This document shows positions 24,867 through 32,731 of a DNA stretch of 34,126 nucleotides, in pieces. Source of the DNA: SLQH01 sp964612995 (GTDB taxonomy: Bacteria > Planctomycetota > UBA11346); contig CAZTGE010000034.1 in the NCBI GenBank assembly GCA_964612995.1, positions 1 through 34,126 of the forward strand, written 5' to 3'. The notes below the pieces were generated by a model that was not told the origin of the DNA, made no database searches, and saw nothing but the letters and a program-made list of their open reading frames with translations. Each line of letters starts with the position of its first letter. Within the stretch, counting starts at the first letter, position 1. The translations under genes and the position numbers were made by a program.

Positions 24867-26609
24867 TCAGCGCAGGTACTGCGGGCGTGCCTGGTAGGTG
24901 GTGTGCAGCAGCTCGTGGGCCTTGGCCCCGCGCGGTTCGCCGAGGAATTCCCGATACAGGCGTTGGACGCTGGGGTTGGCGTGCGAGCAGCGGATCGAGC
25001 GGACGCGATCGTCCTTGTGCAGTCCGGCAGCGCGCGCGGCCCGGGTGGCATCGCTGACCCGCCAGGCTTGACCGCCGCCACCGATGCAGCCGCCGGGGCA
25101 GGCCATCACCTCGACGAAGTGGAAGGGCGGCTCGCCCTCTGGAGCATTGCGGATCTGGTCGAGCACGGTTTCGACGTGGCCGCAGCCGTGGGCGACCGCT
25201 ACGCGCAATTCACGGCCGGCGATGTCGATGGTCGCGTATTTCACGCCGTCGAGGCTGCGCAGCTCGGGGAACTCCGGCTGGTCGCGATCCGAGCCGGTGA
25301 GCAGGTTGTGCGCGGTGCGCAGTGCTGCCTCCATCACCCCACCGGTGGCACCGAAGATGGTGCCGGCGCCACTGTGTTCGCCCATCGGATCGTCGGGTTC
25401 GTCGAGGCAGGGCAGATCGGTGATCCGCACGCCCGACTGCTTGATCATCCGCACGAATTCGCGGGTGGTGATGGAAACGTCGACGTCCTGTTCGCCTGAG
25501 GCGAACATGCTGCGGTGCCGGATGATCTCGTATTTTTTCGAGGTGCAGGGCATGATCGAGACCATGCAGATCCTGGCCGGATCGATGCCCGCCTGTTCGG
25601 CGTACCAGGTCTTGGTCAGGGTGCCGAGGATCGCGTGGGGGCTCTTGCAGCTGGAGAAGTGGTCGATCATGTCGTGATGGAACTTCTCCATGAAATCGAC
25701 CCACGAGGGACAACAGGTGGTGATCAGGGGCAGGCGTTCTGGCTGCTCCTGCAGCCGGCTGACCAGCTCGGAGGCCTCCTCCATGATCGTCACATCGGCG
25801 CCGAAGGTGGTGTCGAAGACCGTATCGAAGCCCATGCGTCGCAGCGCGCTGTAGATCTGGCCGTCGAGATTGGCCCCCGGCGGGTAGCCGAAGGACTCGC
25901 CCACGCTCACCCGCACCGCCGGTGCGATCTGGGCGATGCACACCGTATCGGGATCATTGAGCGCGGCCCAGACCTCCTGGGTCTGGTCATATTCGAGGAT
26001 CGCACCCACGGGGCAGTGGGCGCTGCACTGGCCGCAGCGGATGCAGGGCGAATCGCCCAGGGCGATGTCGCCGGCGGGGCTGATCCGGGTCTCGAGGCCG
26101 CGTTCGAGGAACGACAGCGCCCAGACGTCCTGCTTGTCCTGACAGACGTGGATGCAGCGGCCGCACTTCACGCACTTGCGCGGATCGAGCACGATCGAGC
26201 CGGTCGAGGTGTCGAGCGGCAGATCGCGGACCAGCGAGGGCATCCACTGGCGTTGGATGCCGAAGTCGGCGGCGAGCTTCTGCAATTCGCAGGTGCCGTT
26301 GCGCCCGCAGGTCAGGCATTCGTTGGGGTGGTCGGAGAGGATCGCCTCGAGCACGGTGCGGCGGACGGCGACGATGTCGGCCGTGTGGGTCTGGACCCGC
26401 ATCCCGTCGCTGACCGGGGTGCAGCAGGCCCGGATCAGGCGGTTGGCACCTTCGATCCGGACCACGCAGATGCCACAGCCGGCGCCGGCGAGCAGGTCTG
26501 GATGCTTGCACAGGGTGGGGATCTCGACATCGGCCTGCCGTGCAGCCTCGAGGATGGTGGTGCCGTCAGGAACCTCGACAGTGATCTCGTTGATGGTGAT
26601 GCTGGGCAT
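24867..26609 (-). CDS. hydA: [FeFe] hydrogenase catalytic subunit HydA (NADH-linked type)
   Basis: A 580-residue enzyme that interconverts protons and H2. The N-terminal [2Fe-2S] domain carries CKHPDLLAGAGCGIC and the His-Cys3 [4Fe-4S] motif HPNECLTCGRNGTC. Two ferredoxin clusters follow, CVKCGRCIHVC and CIRCGQCSAHCP. The H-cluster signatures are complete: TTCCPSW with proton-relay Cys299 and ligand Cys300, MPCTSKKYE with Cys355, and MACPGGCIGGGGQ with Cys504 and Cys508. No signal peptide, so it is cytoplasmic. It lies 17 bases after hydB and last in hydC-hydB-hydA. The ATG at 26609 was chosen because it begins the 2Fe-2S domain (MPSITINEITVEVPDG). Maturases HydE, HydF and HydG are not in the window but would be required. 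It lacks the extra C-terminal [2Fe-2S] domain of Thermotoga HydA. Confidence 0.95.
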   Translation of the reverse strand: MPSITINEITVEVPDGTTILEAARQADVEIPTLCKHPDLLAGAGCGICVVRIEGANRLIRACCTPVSDGMRVQTHTADIVAVRRTVLEAILSDHPNECLTCGRNGTCELQKLAADFGIQRQWMPSLVRDLPLDTSTGSIVLDPRKCVKCGRCIHVCQDKQDVWALSFLERGLETRISPAGDIALGDSPCIRCGQCSAHCPVGAILEYDQTQEVWAALNDPDTVCIAQIAPAVRVSVGESFGYPPGANLDGQIYSALRRMGFDTVFDTTFGADVTIMEEASELVSRLQEQPERLPLITTCCPSWVDFMEKFHHDMIDHFSSCKSPHAILGTLTKTWYAEQAGIDPARICMVSIMPCTSKKYEIIRHRSMFASGEQDVDVSITTREFVRMIKQSGVRITDLPCLDEPDDPMGEHSGAGTIFGATGGVMEAALRTAHNLLTGSDRDQPEFPELRSLDGVKYATIDIAGRELRVAVAHGCGHVETVLDQIRNAPEGEPPFHFVEVMACPGGCIGGGGQAWRVSDATRAARAAGLHKDDRVRSIRCSHANPSVQRLYREFLGEPRGAKAHELLHTTYQARPQYLR

Positions 26610-26626
26610 GGTGGTGGCTTCCGGGC

Positions 26627-28288
26627 TCAGGCGGATGCGACGGTGGCGCCGATCCGGGCGCGGTACTCGTCGGCGAAGTGGGTGATGGTCGAGACCACGG
26701 GGTTGGGGCCGGTCTGACCCAGGCCGCAGAGCGAGGCCTGCTGCATGGCCACGGCGAGCCGGTCGAGGGCGAGCAGGTCGTCCTGCGTCGCGGTACCGGC
26801 CTGGAAGCGATGCAGCAGCTCGAGCATCTGCTTGCCGCCGATGCGGCAGGGGGCGCATTTGCCGCAGGACTCCTCGACGGTGAATTCGAGGTAGAAGGCG
26901 GCGATGTCGACCATGCTGTCATCGGCGTCGAGCACGATCATCCCGCCCGAGCCCATGATCGACCCGCGTTCGGCCAGGCCTTCGTAGCTGACCGGGGTGG
27001 CGAAGGCGCTGGCGGGGATCACCCCGCCCGAGGGGCCTCCGGTCTGGACCGCCTTGAGCGGTCGGCCGGTGGACGAGCCGCCGGCGATCTGTTCGACGAT
27101 GGTCGACAGCGGCGCGCCCATCGGCACTTCGATCAGGCCGGTGTGCTGCACCTTGCCGGTGATGGCGAAGACCTTGGTCCCGGCGCTCTCGGGGTCTCCG
27201 ATGCCGGCGAACCATTCTGGTCCGTTGCGGATGATCGGCGCGACGTTGGCCAGGGTCTCGACGTTGTTGACGCAGGTCGGCCGGCCCCACAGGCCGGAGG
27301 CAGATGGGTAGGGCGGACGCGGGCGCGGATAGCCGCGCTTGCCTTCGATCGAGTTGATCAGCGCGGTCTCCTCGCCGCAGACGAAGGCGCCGGCGCCGAG
27401 ACGGATCTCGCAGTCGAAATCGAACCCGGTGCCGAGGATGCCCGTGCCCAGCAGGCCGGCGCGGCGGGCCTGGCGGATGGCCTTCTCGACCCGCCTGATC
27501 GCCAGGCCGTATTCGGCGCGGATGTAGAACCAGCCGGTCTGGGCGCCGATGGCGTGTGCGGCGATGGCCATGCCCTCGATCACTGCATGCGGATCGCCTT
27601 CGAGGATACTACGGTCCATGTAGGCGCCGGGGTCGCCCTCGTCGCCGTTGCAGACCACGCAGCGTTCGCTCGCCGGGGTCGAGCGGGTGTTGCGCCACTT
27701 GCGCCCCGTGGGGTAACCGGCGCCGCCACGGCCGCGCAGGCCGCTGCGATCGATGCGGTCGATCACCGCCTCCGGGTCGTTCTGCTCGAGGACCGAGGCC
27801 AGCGCGGTGTAGCCGTCGGCGGCGATGTAGTGATTGATGTCGTCTGGATCGATGGCGCCGGAATTGGCCAGTACGACCTTCTCCTGACAGGCGAAGAAGG
27901 GCAGCGAGAGGTCGAGTTGGCGTTCGCGCAGGAAGGGTGGCAGGTCGAGCGCCTCCTTGGCGCCACGGTCGATCGCCGGACGGATATGCTCGGCCACGAT
28001 CAGCCGCGCCTCGAGCTGACCGACCTCGCAGTAGAGCACCGGCTCGCGGCCGGCGATCTCGACCCGGACCAGGGGGCCTTTGGCGCACAGCCCCATACAA
28101 CCGGTGGCGACGATGTCGATACGTTGGCCGAGCCCGTGGCTGGCAGCGGCCTCGGCCAGCGCCGGCATCACCGACTCGCTGCCCGAGGAGATGCAACCGG
28201 TGCTCGCGCAGCAGAACAGCCGGCAGTCGAAGGCGCTCTGGCGGTCGCGCTCCTTGGCTGCGCGCGTGGACATGTCTTCAGGATTCAT
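26627..28288 (-). CDS. hydB: NAD(H)- and FMN-binding hydrogenase subunit HydB (NuoF-like), lacking C-terminal ferredoxin domain
   Basis: A 553-residue diaphorase subunit. A thioredoxin-like [2Fe-2S] domain (FCCASTGC and ATGCMGLC), residues 1-115, precedes the NuoF domain with GRGGAGYPTGRKW and CNGDEGDPGAYMDR for FMN and NADH, GAGAFVCGEETALINSIEG, a SLBB region, and the [4Fe-4S] ligands Cys475, Cys478, Cys481 and Cys521 (ESCGKCAPC ... LCGLGQ). In most HydB proteins a roughly 60-residue domain with two more [4Fe-4S] clusters follows. Here the protein stops 25 residues after TGPNPV, with no such Cys. AGGAGGAG lies 4 bases before the ATG at 28288, which overlaps the hydC stop by 11 bases. It probably oxidises or makes NADH for HydA. 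The missing domain bears on whether electron bifurcation occurs. Confidence 0.93.
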   Translation of the reverse strand: MNPEDMSTRAAKERDRQSAFDCRLFCCASTGCISSGSESVMPALAEAAASHGLGQRIDIVATGCMGLCAKGPLVRVEIAGREPVLYCEVGQLEARLIVAEHIRPAIDRGAKEALDLPPFLRERQLDLSLPFFACQEKVVLANSGAIDPDDINHYIAADGYTALASVLEQNDPEAVIDRIDRSGLRGRGGAGYPTGRKWRNTRSTPASERCVVCNGDEGDPGAYMDRSILEGDPHAVIEGMAIAAHAIGAQTGWFYIRAEYGLAIRRVEKAIRQARRAGLLGTGILGTGFDFDCEIRLGAGAFVCGEETALINSIEGKRGYPRPRPPYPSASGLWGRPTCVNNVETLANVAPIIRNGPEWFAGIGDPESAGTKVFAITGKVQHTGLIEVPMGAPLSTIVEQIAGGSSTGRPLKAVQTGGPSGGVIPASAFATPVSYEGLAERGSIMGSGGMIVLDADDSMVDIAAFYLEFTVEESCGKCAPCRIGGKQMLELLHRFQAGTATQDDLLALDRLAVAMQQASLCGLGQTGPNPVVSTITHFADEYRARIGATVASA

Positions 28289-28775
28289 CGCTCTCCTCCT
28301 GCGCCAGCAGGGCGCGCCAGTCCTCGATGATGCCGTGGATCTGGCCGGGGGTGACCTTGCCGTAGGTCCGGTCGCGGACCGTTACCACCGGGGCGAGGCC
28401 GCAGCAGCCGACGCAGCGCACTCCCTGGAGGTGGAAGCAGCCGTCGTCGGTGGTGTTGCCGGGGCTGACGCCGAGGAGTTCGCAGAAGCAGCCGAGCAGG
28501 TCCGGCGCCCCTTTGAGGTGGCAGGCGGTACCGGTACACACGCTGATGATCGCCCGGCCTGGCGACTCGAGTTTGAAGAAACTATAAAAGGTGGTGACCT
28601 CGTAGATCCGGGCCAGCGGTACGCCCATGCCGGCCGCGAGGTCAAGCGCCGCCTGTCGCGGCACGTAGCCGAGACGGTCCTGGACCTGATGCAGGGCCAT
28701 GATCAGCGATCCCGGCCGATCCTTCCAGGTGCGGACCGCGTCGACGACGGGGTCGGTGGCTTCGGTACGTGGCAT
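28278..28775 (-). CDS. hydC: [2Fe-2S] hydrogenase subunit HydC (NuoE-like)
   Basis: A 165-residue thioredoxin-like ferredoxin subunit. A helical N-terminus (ALHQVQDRLGYVPRQAALDLA) leads to the [2Fe-2S] ligands Cys80 and Cys85 (SVCTGTACHLKG) and Cys121 and Cys125 (RCVGCCGLAP), the usual NuoE pattern. It passes electrons within the HydABC complex. It is first in the operon; its stop overlaps hydB by 11 bases. AGGGAGG precedes the ATG at 28775. A weak possible promoter (TTGATG with a TATAC-like -10) lies about 40-70 bases upstream. NuoE/NuoF of respiratory complex I also look like this, but the neighbouring hydA settles the assignment. Confidence 0.93.
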   Translation of the reverse strand: MPRTEATDPVVDAVRTWKDRPGSLIMALHQVQDRLGYVPRQAALDLAAGMGVPLARIYEVTTFYSFFKLESPGRAIISVCTGTACHLKGAPDLLGCFCELLGVSPGNTTDDGCFHLQGVRCVGCCGLAPVVTVRDRTYGKVTPGQIHGIIEDWRALLAQEESDES

Positions 28776-28961
28776 GGCGCCCTCCCTGGGAATGCGACCG
28801 CAAGCGGACCGCCGCGTATACAGGCCGATCTGCCCCCGACATCAAACCCTCCGCCGTGAGCTGAACAAGGGCCGATCGGCAGCGACGACCGCGGTCACTC
28901 GGCGATGGCGGATCATCCCGCCGTGCCCAACGCATTCACATCCGTGCATACAGCGCGAGGC

Positions 28962-29180
28962 TCAGGGCGCTCCGGCCGCGTAGTCGAGGCTGCGGCGGGC
29001 CTGTTCCCGGCTGAGGCGGGGGAGGTCGAGGACCGAGGCGCGCGGGTTGATGGCCCGTTCCTGGGCATTGATCAGCCGGGCCAGCCGGGCCACCGTCTCG
29101 CGTTCGGCCGCGGCACGATCGTGCCGTTCGCCGGGGTCGACCTCGAGGCCGTAGAGCAGCCGCGGGAGGACAACAGAGCG
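28962..29180 (-). pseudogene. C-terminal remnant of a sulfatase
   Basis: The minus-strand frame ending at 28962 reads LYGLEVDPGERHD, then helices and LSREQARRSLDYAAG before the stop. This is how sulfatases end: LYDLexDPGE-x-xNL followed by LS-x-EE-x-x-LRALGYV. Nothing upstream restores the catalytic domain; within about 80 bases the frame reaches the complete family A element. The enzyme's body is gone, so it cannot be active. The exact left homology limit is uncertain by some tens of bases. Confidence 0.55.
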
Positions 29181-29248
29181 GCCGCGGCGCGCGCTGCCGA
29201 TCGGCTGGGCTGCACATCCGTGAGCGAGCCGACGTGAGCGCCATGATA

Positions 29249-29256
29249 AGATCGAT
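29249..29256 (+). repeat. 8-bp target-site duplication, left copy
   Basis: AGATCGAT immediately precedes the family A element; an identical copy follows the element at 29482-29489. Confidence 0.75.
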
Positions 29257-29481
29257 GCAACCACTCAGGCCCATCGGGCCTGAGTGGTTGCCTCGGCCTT
29301 TTTCGGGGCCCCATCGTACGCGATGGGGTCTGGCGCCGAGTGGTTGTGGGCGGATACGTTTCGGTGCAGCCGATCCGCCCACGCCTGAATCTGCCTGCAG
29401 ATTCAGGCGAACCACGACAAAGCCAGAGGGGGAGGTCCTCACGCAGTGAGGACCGTAGGGGCGAAGCCCCTGAGTAGTTAC
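29257..29481 (-). repeat. Family A repeat, complete 225-bp MITE-like copy A5
   Basis: The ends are inverted: GCAACCACTCAGG on the left and CCTGAGTAGTTAC on the right. The element is a chain of hairpins: a 16-bp perfect stem (GCAACCACTCAGGCCC) with loop ATC, the CCCATCG/CGATGGG stem, the GCCTGAATCTG/CAGATTCAGGC palindrome, GGTCCTCAC/GTGAGGACC with loop GCA, and GGGGC-GAA-GCCCC. It has no coding capacity. It is bounded by exact 8-bp direct repeats AGATCGAT. GTAA-type ends and 8-bp duplications are what I recall for IS66-family elements, so mobilisation by an IS66-like transposase is possible. It is the most intact copy in the window. Confidence 0.85.
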
Positions 29482-29489
29482 AGATCGAT
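29482..29489 (+). repeat. 8-bp target-site duplication, right copy
   Basis: AGATCGAT directly follows the family A element and is identical to 29249-29256. Confidence 0.75.
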
Positions 29490-29528
29490 GTGCTGCTGTG
29501 GGCGCGCGATCTGCGCAGGAGTCGAGCG

Positions 29529-29909
29529 ATGAGCATGGAGACGATCACCTGGATGGCCGAATGGTGCGCCGTGGGCCTGGAGAGCGTAGGGGTGGTGATC
29601 ATCGTCGTCTTCTCGCTGCGCGCCCTGGTCCTGGCCATCGGGGAGGGGATCAAGGGGGCGGGCTTGCAGACGGTGTTCGGTCGCACGCGCCAGAGCCTGG
29701 GTCGCGGAGTGCTGCTGGGGCTCGAGTTCCTCGTGGCTGGCGACATCGTCCACACCGTGGCGGTGGAGCTCACCCTGCAGAGGGTCGCCGTCTTGGGCAT
29801 CATCGTGCTCATCCGGACCACGCTGAGTTTCGCGCTGGAGGTCGAGCTCGAAGGACGCTGGCCCTGGCAACGGTGCGAGATGCAGGGGTCGGATCCTTCG
29901 GCGGGCTGA
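29529..29909 (+). CDS. DUF1622-family membrane protein
   Basis: A 126-residue protein resembling the DUF1622 family, with three membrane segments: AVGLESVGVVIIVVFSLRALVLAI, LLGLEFLVAGDIVHTVAV and VAVLGIIVLIRTTLSFALEVELEG. The LGLEFLVAGDI and IRTTLSF-LE-E-EG motifs are typical. The function is unknown. The ATG at 29529 has AGGAG 8 bases upstream; the longer frame would begin in the repeat flank. Repeat A5 ends 47 bases before it, so its promoter may lie in or near the element. Confidence 0.8.
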   Translation: MSMETITWMAEWCAVGLESVGVVIIVVFSLRALVLAIGEGIKGAGLQTVFGRTRQSLGRGVLLGLEFLVAGDIVHTVAVELTLQRVAVLGIIVLIRTTLSFALEVELEGRWPWQRCEMQGSDPSAG

Positions 29910-30055
29910 GCCGTCTTGCGGTATCGCTGTCGCCACGCTCACGCGCCGGGTCGTGGTGCCTTGCGCCTGCGCTTGCCTTTCCGCTCGCCGCCGCAGACTG
30001 ACGCCTCGCCGCGCGGTCGACGTCGCGGCCGTGAACCAGACGGAGCCGACGCGCC

Positions 30056-31054
30056 ATGAGCAACGAGACGGACATCAAGAGCGAACTGGGGCAGCGCTGG
30101 GTCAGCTATCGCCCCGAGATCCGCGTGATCGACTGCACGATCCGCGATGGCGGCCTGATGAACGACCACCATTTCGCCGACGGCACGGTCGAGGCGGTCT
30201 ATCGCGCCTGCGTCGCCGGCGGGATCGATTACATGGAGGTCGGGTACAAGGGCTCGCGTGGTGTGTTCTCGCCCGACCAGTACGGCGCGTGGAAGTTCTC
30301 CTCTGAGGACGACATCCGCCGCATTGTCGGTGAGAACGACACCGGGCTGAAGATCTCGGTGATGGCCGATGTCGACCGGACCGACCATGACAACGACATC
30401 CCCCCGCGCGACCAGAGCGTGGTCGACATGGTGCGGGTCGCCTGCTACGTGCACCAGGTGCCCGGAGCGCTGGAGCTGATCAAGGACGCCCACGCCAAGG
30501 GCTACGAGACCTGCGTCAATTTGATGGCGGTCTCGGTGGTCAGCGAGACCGAGCTCGATAGCGCGCTCAAGCTGTTCGCGGAATCGGAGGTCGGCACGAT
30601 CTACCTCGTCGACAGCTTCGGCTCGTTGTTCAACGAACAGGTCCGCATGCTGGCGCAGAAGTACCTCGGTTACGCCAAGGCCCAGGGCAAGGAGGTGGGC
30701 CTGCATGCCCACAACAACCAGCAGCTGGCCTTCGCCAACACCATCGAAGCGATCACCCTTGGCGTCAATCTGCTCGATGGCAGTCTCGCTGGTCTCGGCC
30801 GCGGCGCCGGCAACTGCCCGACCGAGATGTTGGTCGGATTCCTGCGTAACCCCAAGTATCACATGCGCCCGCTCTTGTCGTGCATCCAGGATTCGATCGA
30901 GCCGCTGCGCGCCGAGATGACCTGGGGCCCGAGCATCCCCTACATGATCACCGGCCAGATGAACGAGCATCCGCGCGCGGCGATGAAGTGGGAGGCGGGC
31001 GATCGGCCCAAGGATTACGTCGGCTTCTACGATTCGATGATCGCCGAGGAGTAG
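30056..31054 (+). CDS. HMGL-like (DRE-TIM) aldolase-type enzyme
   Basis: A 332-residue TIM-barrel protein of the pyruvate-carboxyltransferase/HMG-CoA-lyase-like superfamily. The N-terminal motif DCTIRDGG (Asp26, Arg30, Asp31) and the metal-binding HAHNN (His217, His219) are present, as is GAGNCPTEMLVG at the barrel end. Members are aldolases or Claisen-type enzymes such as 4-hydroxy-2-oxovalerate aldolase, but no acetaldehyde dehydrogenase partner is nearby, so the substrate is open. GGAG lies about 10 bases before the ATG. It is followed by a strong hairpin and then a sulfatase. Confidence 0.8.
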   Translation: MSNETDIKSELGQRWVSYRPEIRVIDCTIRDGGLMNDHHFADGTVEAVYRACVAGGIDYMEVGYKGSRGVFSPDQYGAWKFSSEDDIRRIVGENDTGLKISVMADVDRTDHDNDIPPRDQSVVDMVRVACYVHQVPGALELIKDAHAKGYETCVNLMAVSVVSETELDSALKLFAESEVGTIYLVDSFGSLFNEQVRMLAQKYLGYAKAQGKEVGLHAHNNQQLAFANTIEAITLGVNLLDGSLAGLGRGAGNCPTEMLVGFLRNPKYHMRPLLSCIQDSIEPLRAEMTWGPSIPYMITGQMNEHPRAAMKWEAGDRPKDYVGFYDSMIAEE

Positions 31055-31060
31055 GGGGCA

Positions 31061-31087
31061 GGCACCGCGCCGATCGTGCGCGGTGCC
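31061..31087 (+). terminator. Hairpin after the aldolase gene
   Basis: A perfect 10-bp stem (GGCACCGCGC with its complement) closes a 7-base loop, starting 6 bases after the stop codon. No T-run follows, so termination is only presumed. Confidence 0.45.
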
Positions 31088-31175
31088 CCGGTTGTCAGAC
31101 CGGAGTTGCCGGCTAGAAGCAGGGGACGATGCGTTGCCCGCTGGGTGGCGCTCCACCACTTCAGCCGAGGTGCTC

Positions 31176-32663
31176 ATGTCCGACCGTCCCAACCTGCTCT
31201 TTCTCTACACCGACGAACAGCGTTTCGATTCGCTCGCCTGCTACGGCAATACCGCGATCGACATGCCCAATCTCAATCGCCTCGCCGAGCGGTCGACGGT
31301 ATTCGAGCAGGCCTACGTCACCCAACCGGTCTGCACCCCGTCGCGGTCCTCGCTGCTGACCGGGCAATATCCGCACACCAACGGTTGCGTGCGCAACAAC
31401 ATCCCGCTGCGCGACGAGACCCGCTGCCTGCCGGAGATGCTCGACAAGGACTACGCCTGCGCGCACCACGGCAAATGGCACCTCGGCGACGAGATCTTCG
31501 CTCAGCACGGCTTCACCGAGTGGATGGGCACCGAGGATACCTACCACAACTGGTACAAGCCCGAACGCGATCAGGCCTGTCGTTCGAACTACGACCGCTT
31601 CCTGCGCGCGCAGGGGGTCGAGCCCTGGGACGTGGAGCTGGCGCCGGGGGTGCCCGACTTCATCAAGGACCGGTTCTTCCGCAGCCAGATCCACCGCATG
31701 CCCGAAGAGCTCTCGCGACCGGGCTTCCTCGCCAACACCGCCTCCCGCTTCATCCGCGACCATCAGGAGGACGACTGGGTCCTCTACGTCAATTTCCTCG
31801 AACCCCACATGCCCTTCTTCAGCTGTCGGGATGACCAGTACGACCCCGCCGACGTGACCCTGAGCGACAACCTTGGCATCGCCCCGGCCGAGGACCACAT
31901 GCTCCGCTCGCGTCTGGCCGCGGCCGGCTATCGCGCCGAGGGCTACGACATCGACACCCCGCTGGGCAGCGAAGAGGAGTGGCGGCGGTTGACCGCGCGC
32001 TACTGGGGCATGTGCTCGCTGGTCGACAGTGCGATCGGTCGCATCCTCGCGACCCTCGAGCAGAGCGGGCAACTCGACAACACCATCATCGTGTTCACCT
32101 CCGACCACGGCGACATGATGGGATCGCACAATCTGCTGGCCAAGGGCTTCATGTACGAGGAGTCCACGCGCGTGCCCTGGCTGGTCAAGCTGCCGGGTCA
32201 ACGTGAGCAGCGTCGGGTACGTGGGCCGGTGAGCCAGGTCGACATGGTGCCGACCCTGCTCGATGCCATGGGGCAGCAGGTCCCCGCAGACGTGCAAGGC
32301 ACCAGCCGCCTCGAACTCGCCGAGCGCGGTGGCGAGGCGACCGACGACGTGTTCATCGAATGGCTCAACGACAAGCAGCGGCAGGACCCGGTCCCGCCGC
32401 TGCCCGACTACGCCGCGCAGATGGGCTCGCCGGAGGCGGTGGAGGCCTCGCGCACGCAGGATATCCGTACCGTGGTCTGCACCGACGGGTGGAAGTACAA
32501 CCATTCCTCGGTCGGGGAGCACGAGCTGTTCGATCTGCGCAACGACCCGGGCGAAATGGTCAACCGGGTCGCGGATCCGGCCAACGCCGAACGCGTCGCC
32601 GCCTGCCGCGAGAAAATCCGCGTCTGGCAGGCGACCACCGGTGAGGATCGGATCGCCGTCTGA
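31176..32663 (+). CDS. Type I sulfatase, SDHG type
   Basis: A 495-residue sulfatase. YTDEQRFD is near the N-terminus, CTPSR has Cys53 as the formylglycine site, HHGKWHLGD follows, and the late metal motif is SDHGDMMGSHNLLAKG followed by EESTRVPW. The Asp-His pair differs from the Asp-Asn of the sulfatase at 7360, so the two enzymes belong to different subfamilies. The C-terminal ELFDLRNDPGEM block is complete. No signal peptide is visible, so it is probably cytoplasmic. The ATG at 31176 has GAGG 6 bases upstream; a longer frame to 31083 would translate the preceding hairpin. The substrate is unknown. Confidence 0.9.
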   Translation: MSDRPNLLFLYTDEQRFDSLACYGNTAIDMPNLNRLAERSTVFEQAYVTQPVCTPSRSSLLTGQYPHTNGCVRNNIPLRDETRCLPEMLDKDYACAHHGKWHLGDEIFAQHGFTEWMGTEDTYHNWYKPERDQACRSNYDRFLRAQGVEPWDVELAPGVPDFIKDRFFRSQIHRMPEELSRPGFLANTASRFIRDHQEDDWVLYVNFLEPHMPFFSCRDDQYDPADVTLSDNLGIAPAEDHMLRSRLAAAGYRAEGYDIDTPLGSEEEWRRLTARYWGMCSLVDSAIGRILATLEQSGQLDNTIIVFTSDHGDMMGSHNLLAKGFMYEESTRVPWLVKLPGQREQRRVRGPVSQVDMVPTLLDAMGQQVPADVQGTSRLELAERGGEATDDVFIEWLNDKQRQDPVPPLPDYAAQMGSPEAVEASRTQDIRTVVCTDGWKYNHSSVGEHELFDLRNDPGEMVNRVADPANAERVAACREKIRVWQATTGEDRIAV

Positions 32664-32731
32664 GCCGGCGCGGCTGCTGAAGCCGCGGCCTTCGCGCGTG
32701 GCGCACGCGTGCAGGCGCATATGGTCCGGCA

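Noticed and set aside
24867..28775. Respiratory complex I genes nuoE-nuoF-nuoG
   Set aside because: The third gene has all H-cluster motifs (TTCCPSW, MPCTSKK, MACPGGCIGGGGQ) that NuoG lacks, and no membrane nuo genes follow.
29257..29481. Integron attC site or riboswitch
   Set aside because: No integrase or cassette ends are present, the same unit recurs at unrelated places, and it has inverted ends with a target duplication.
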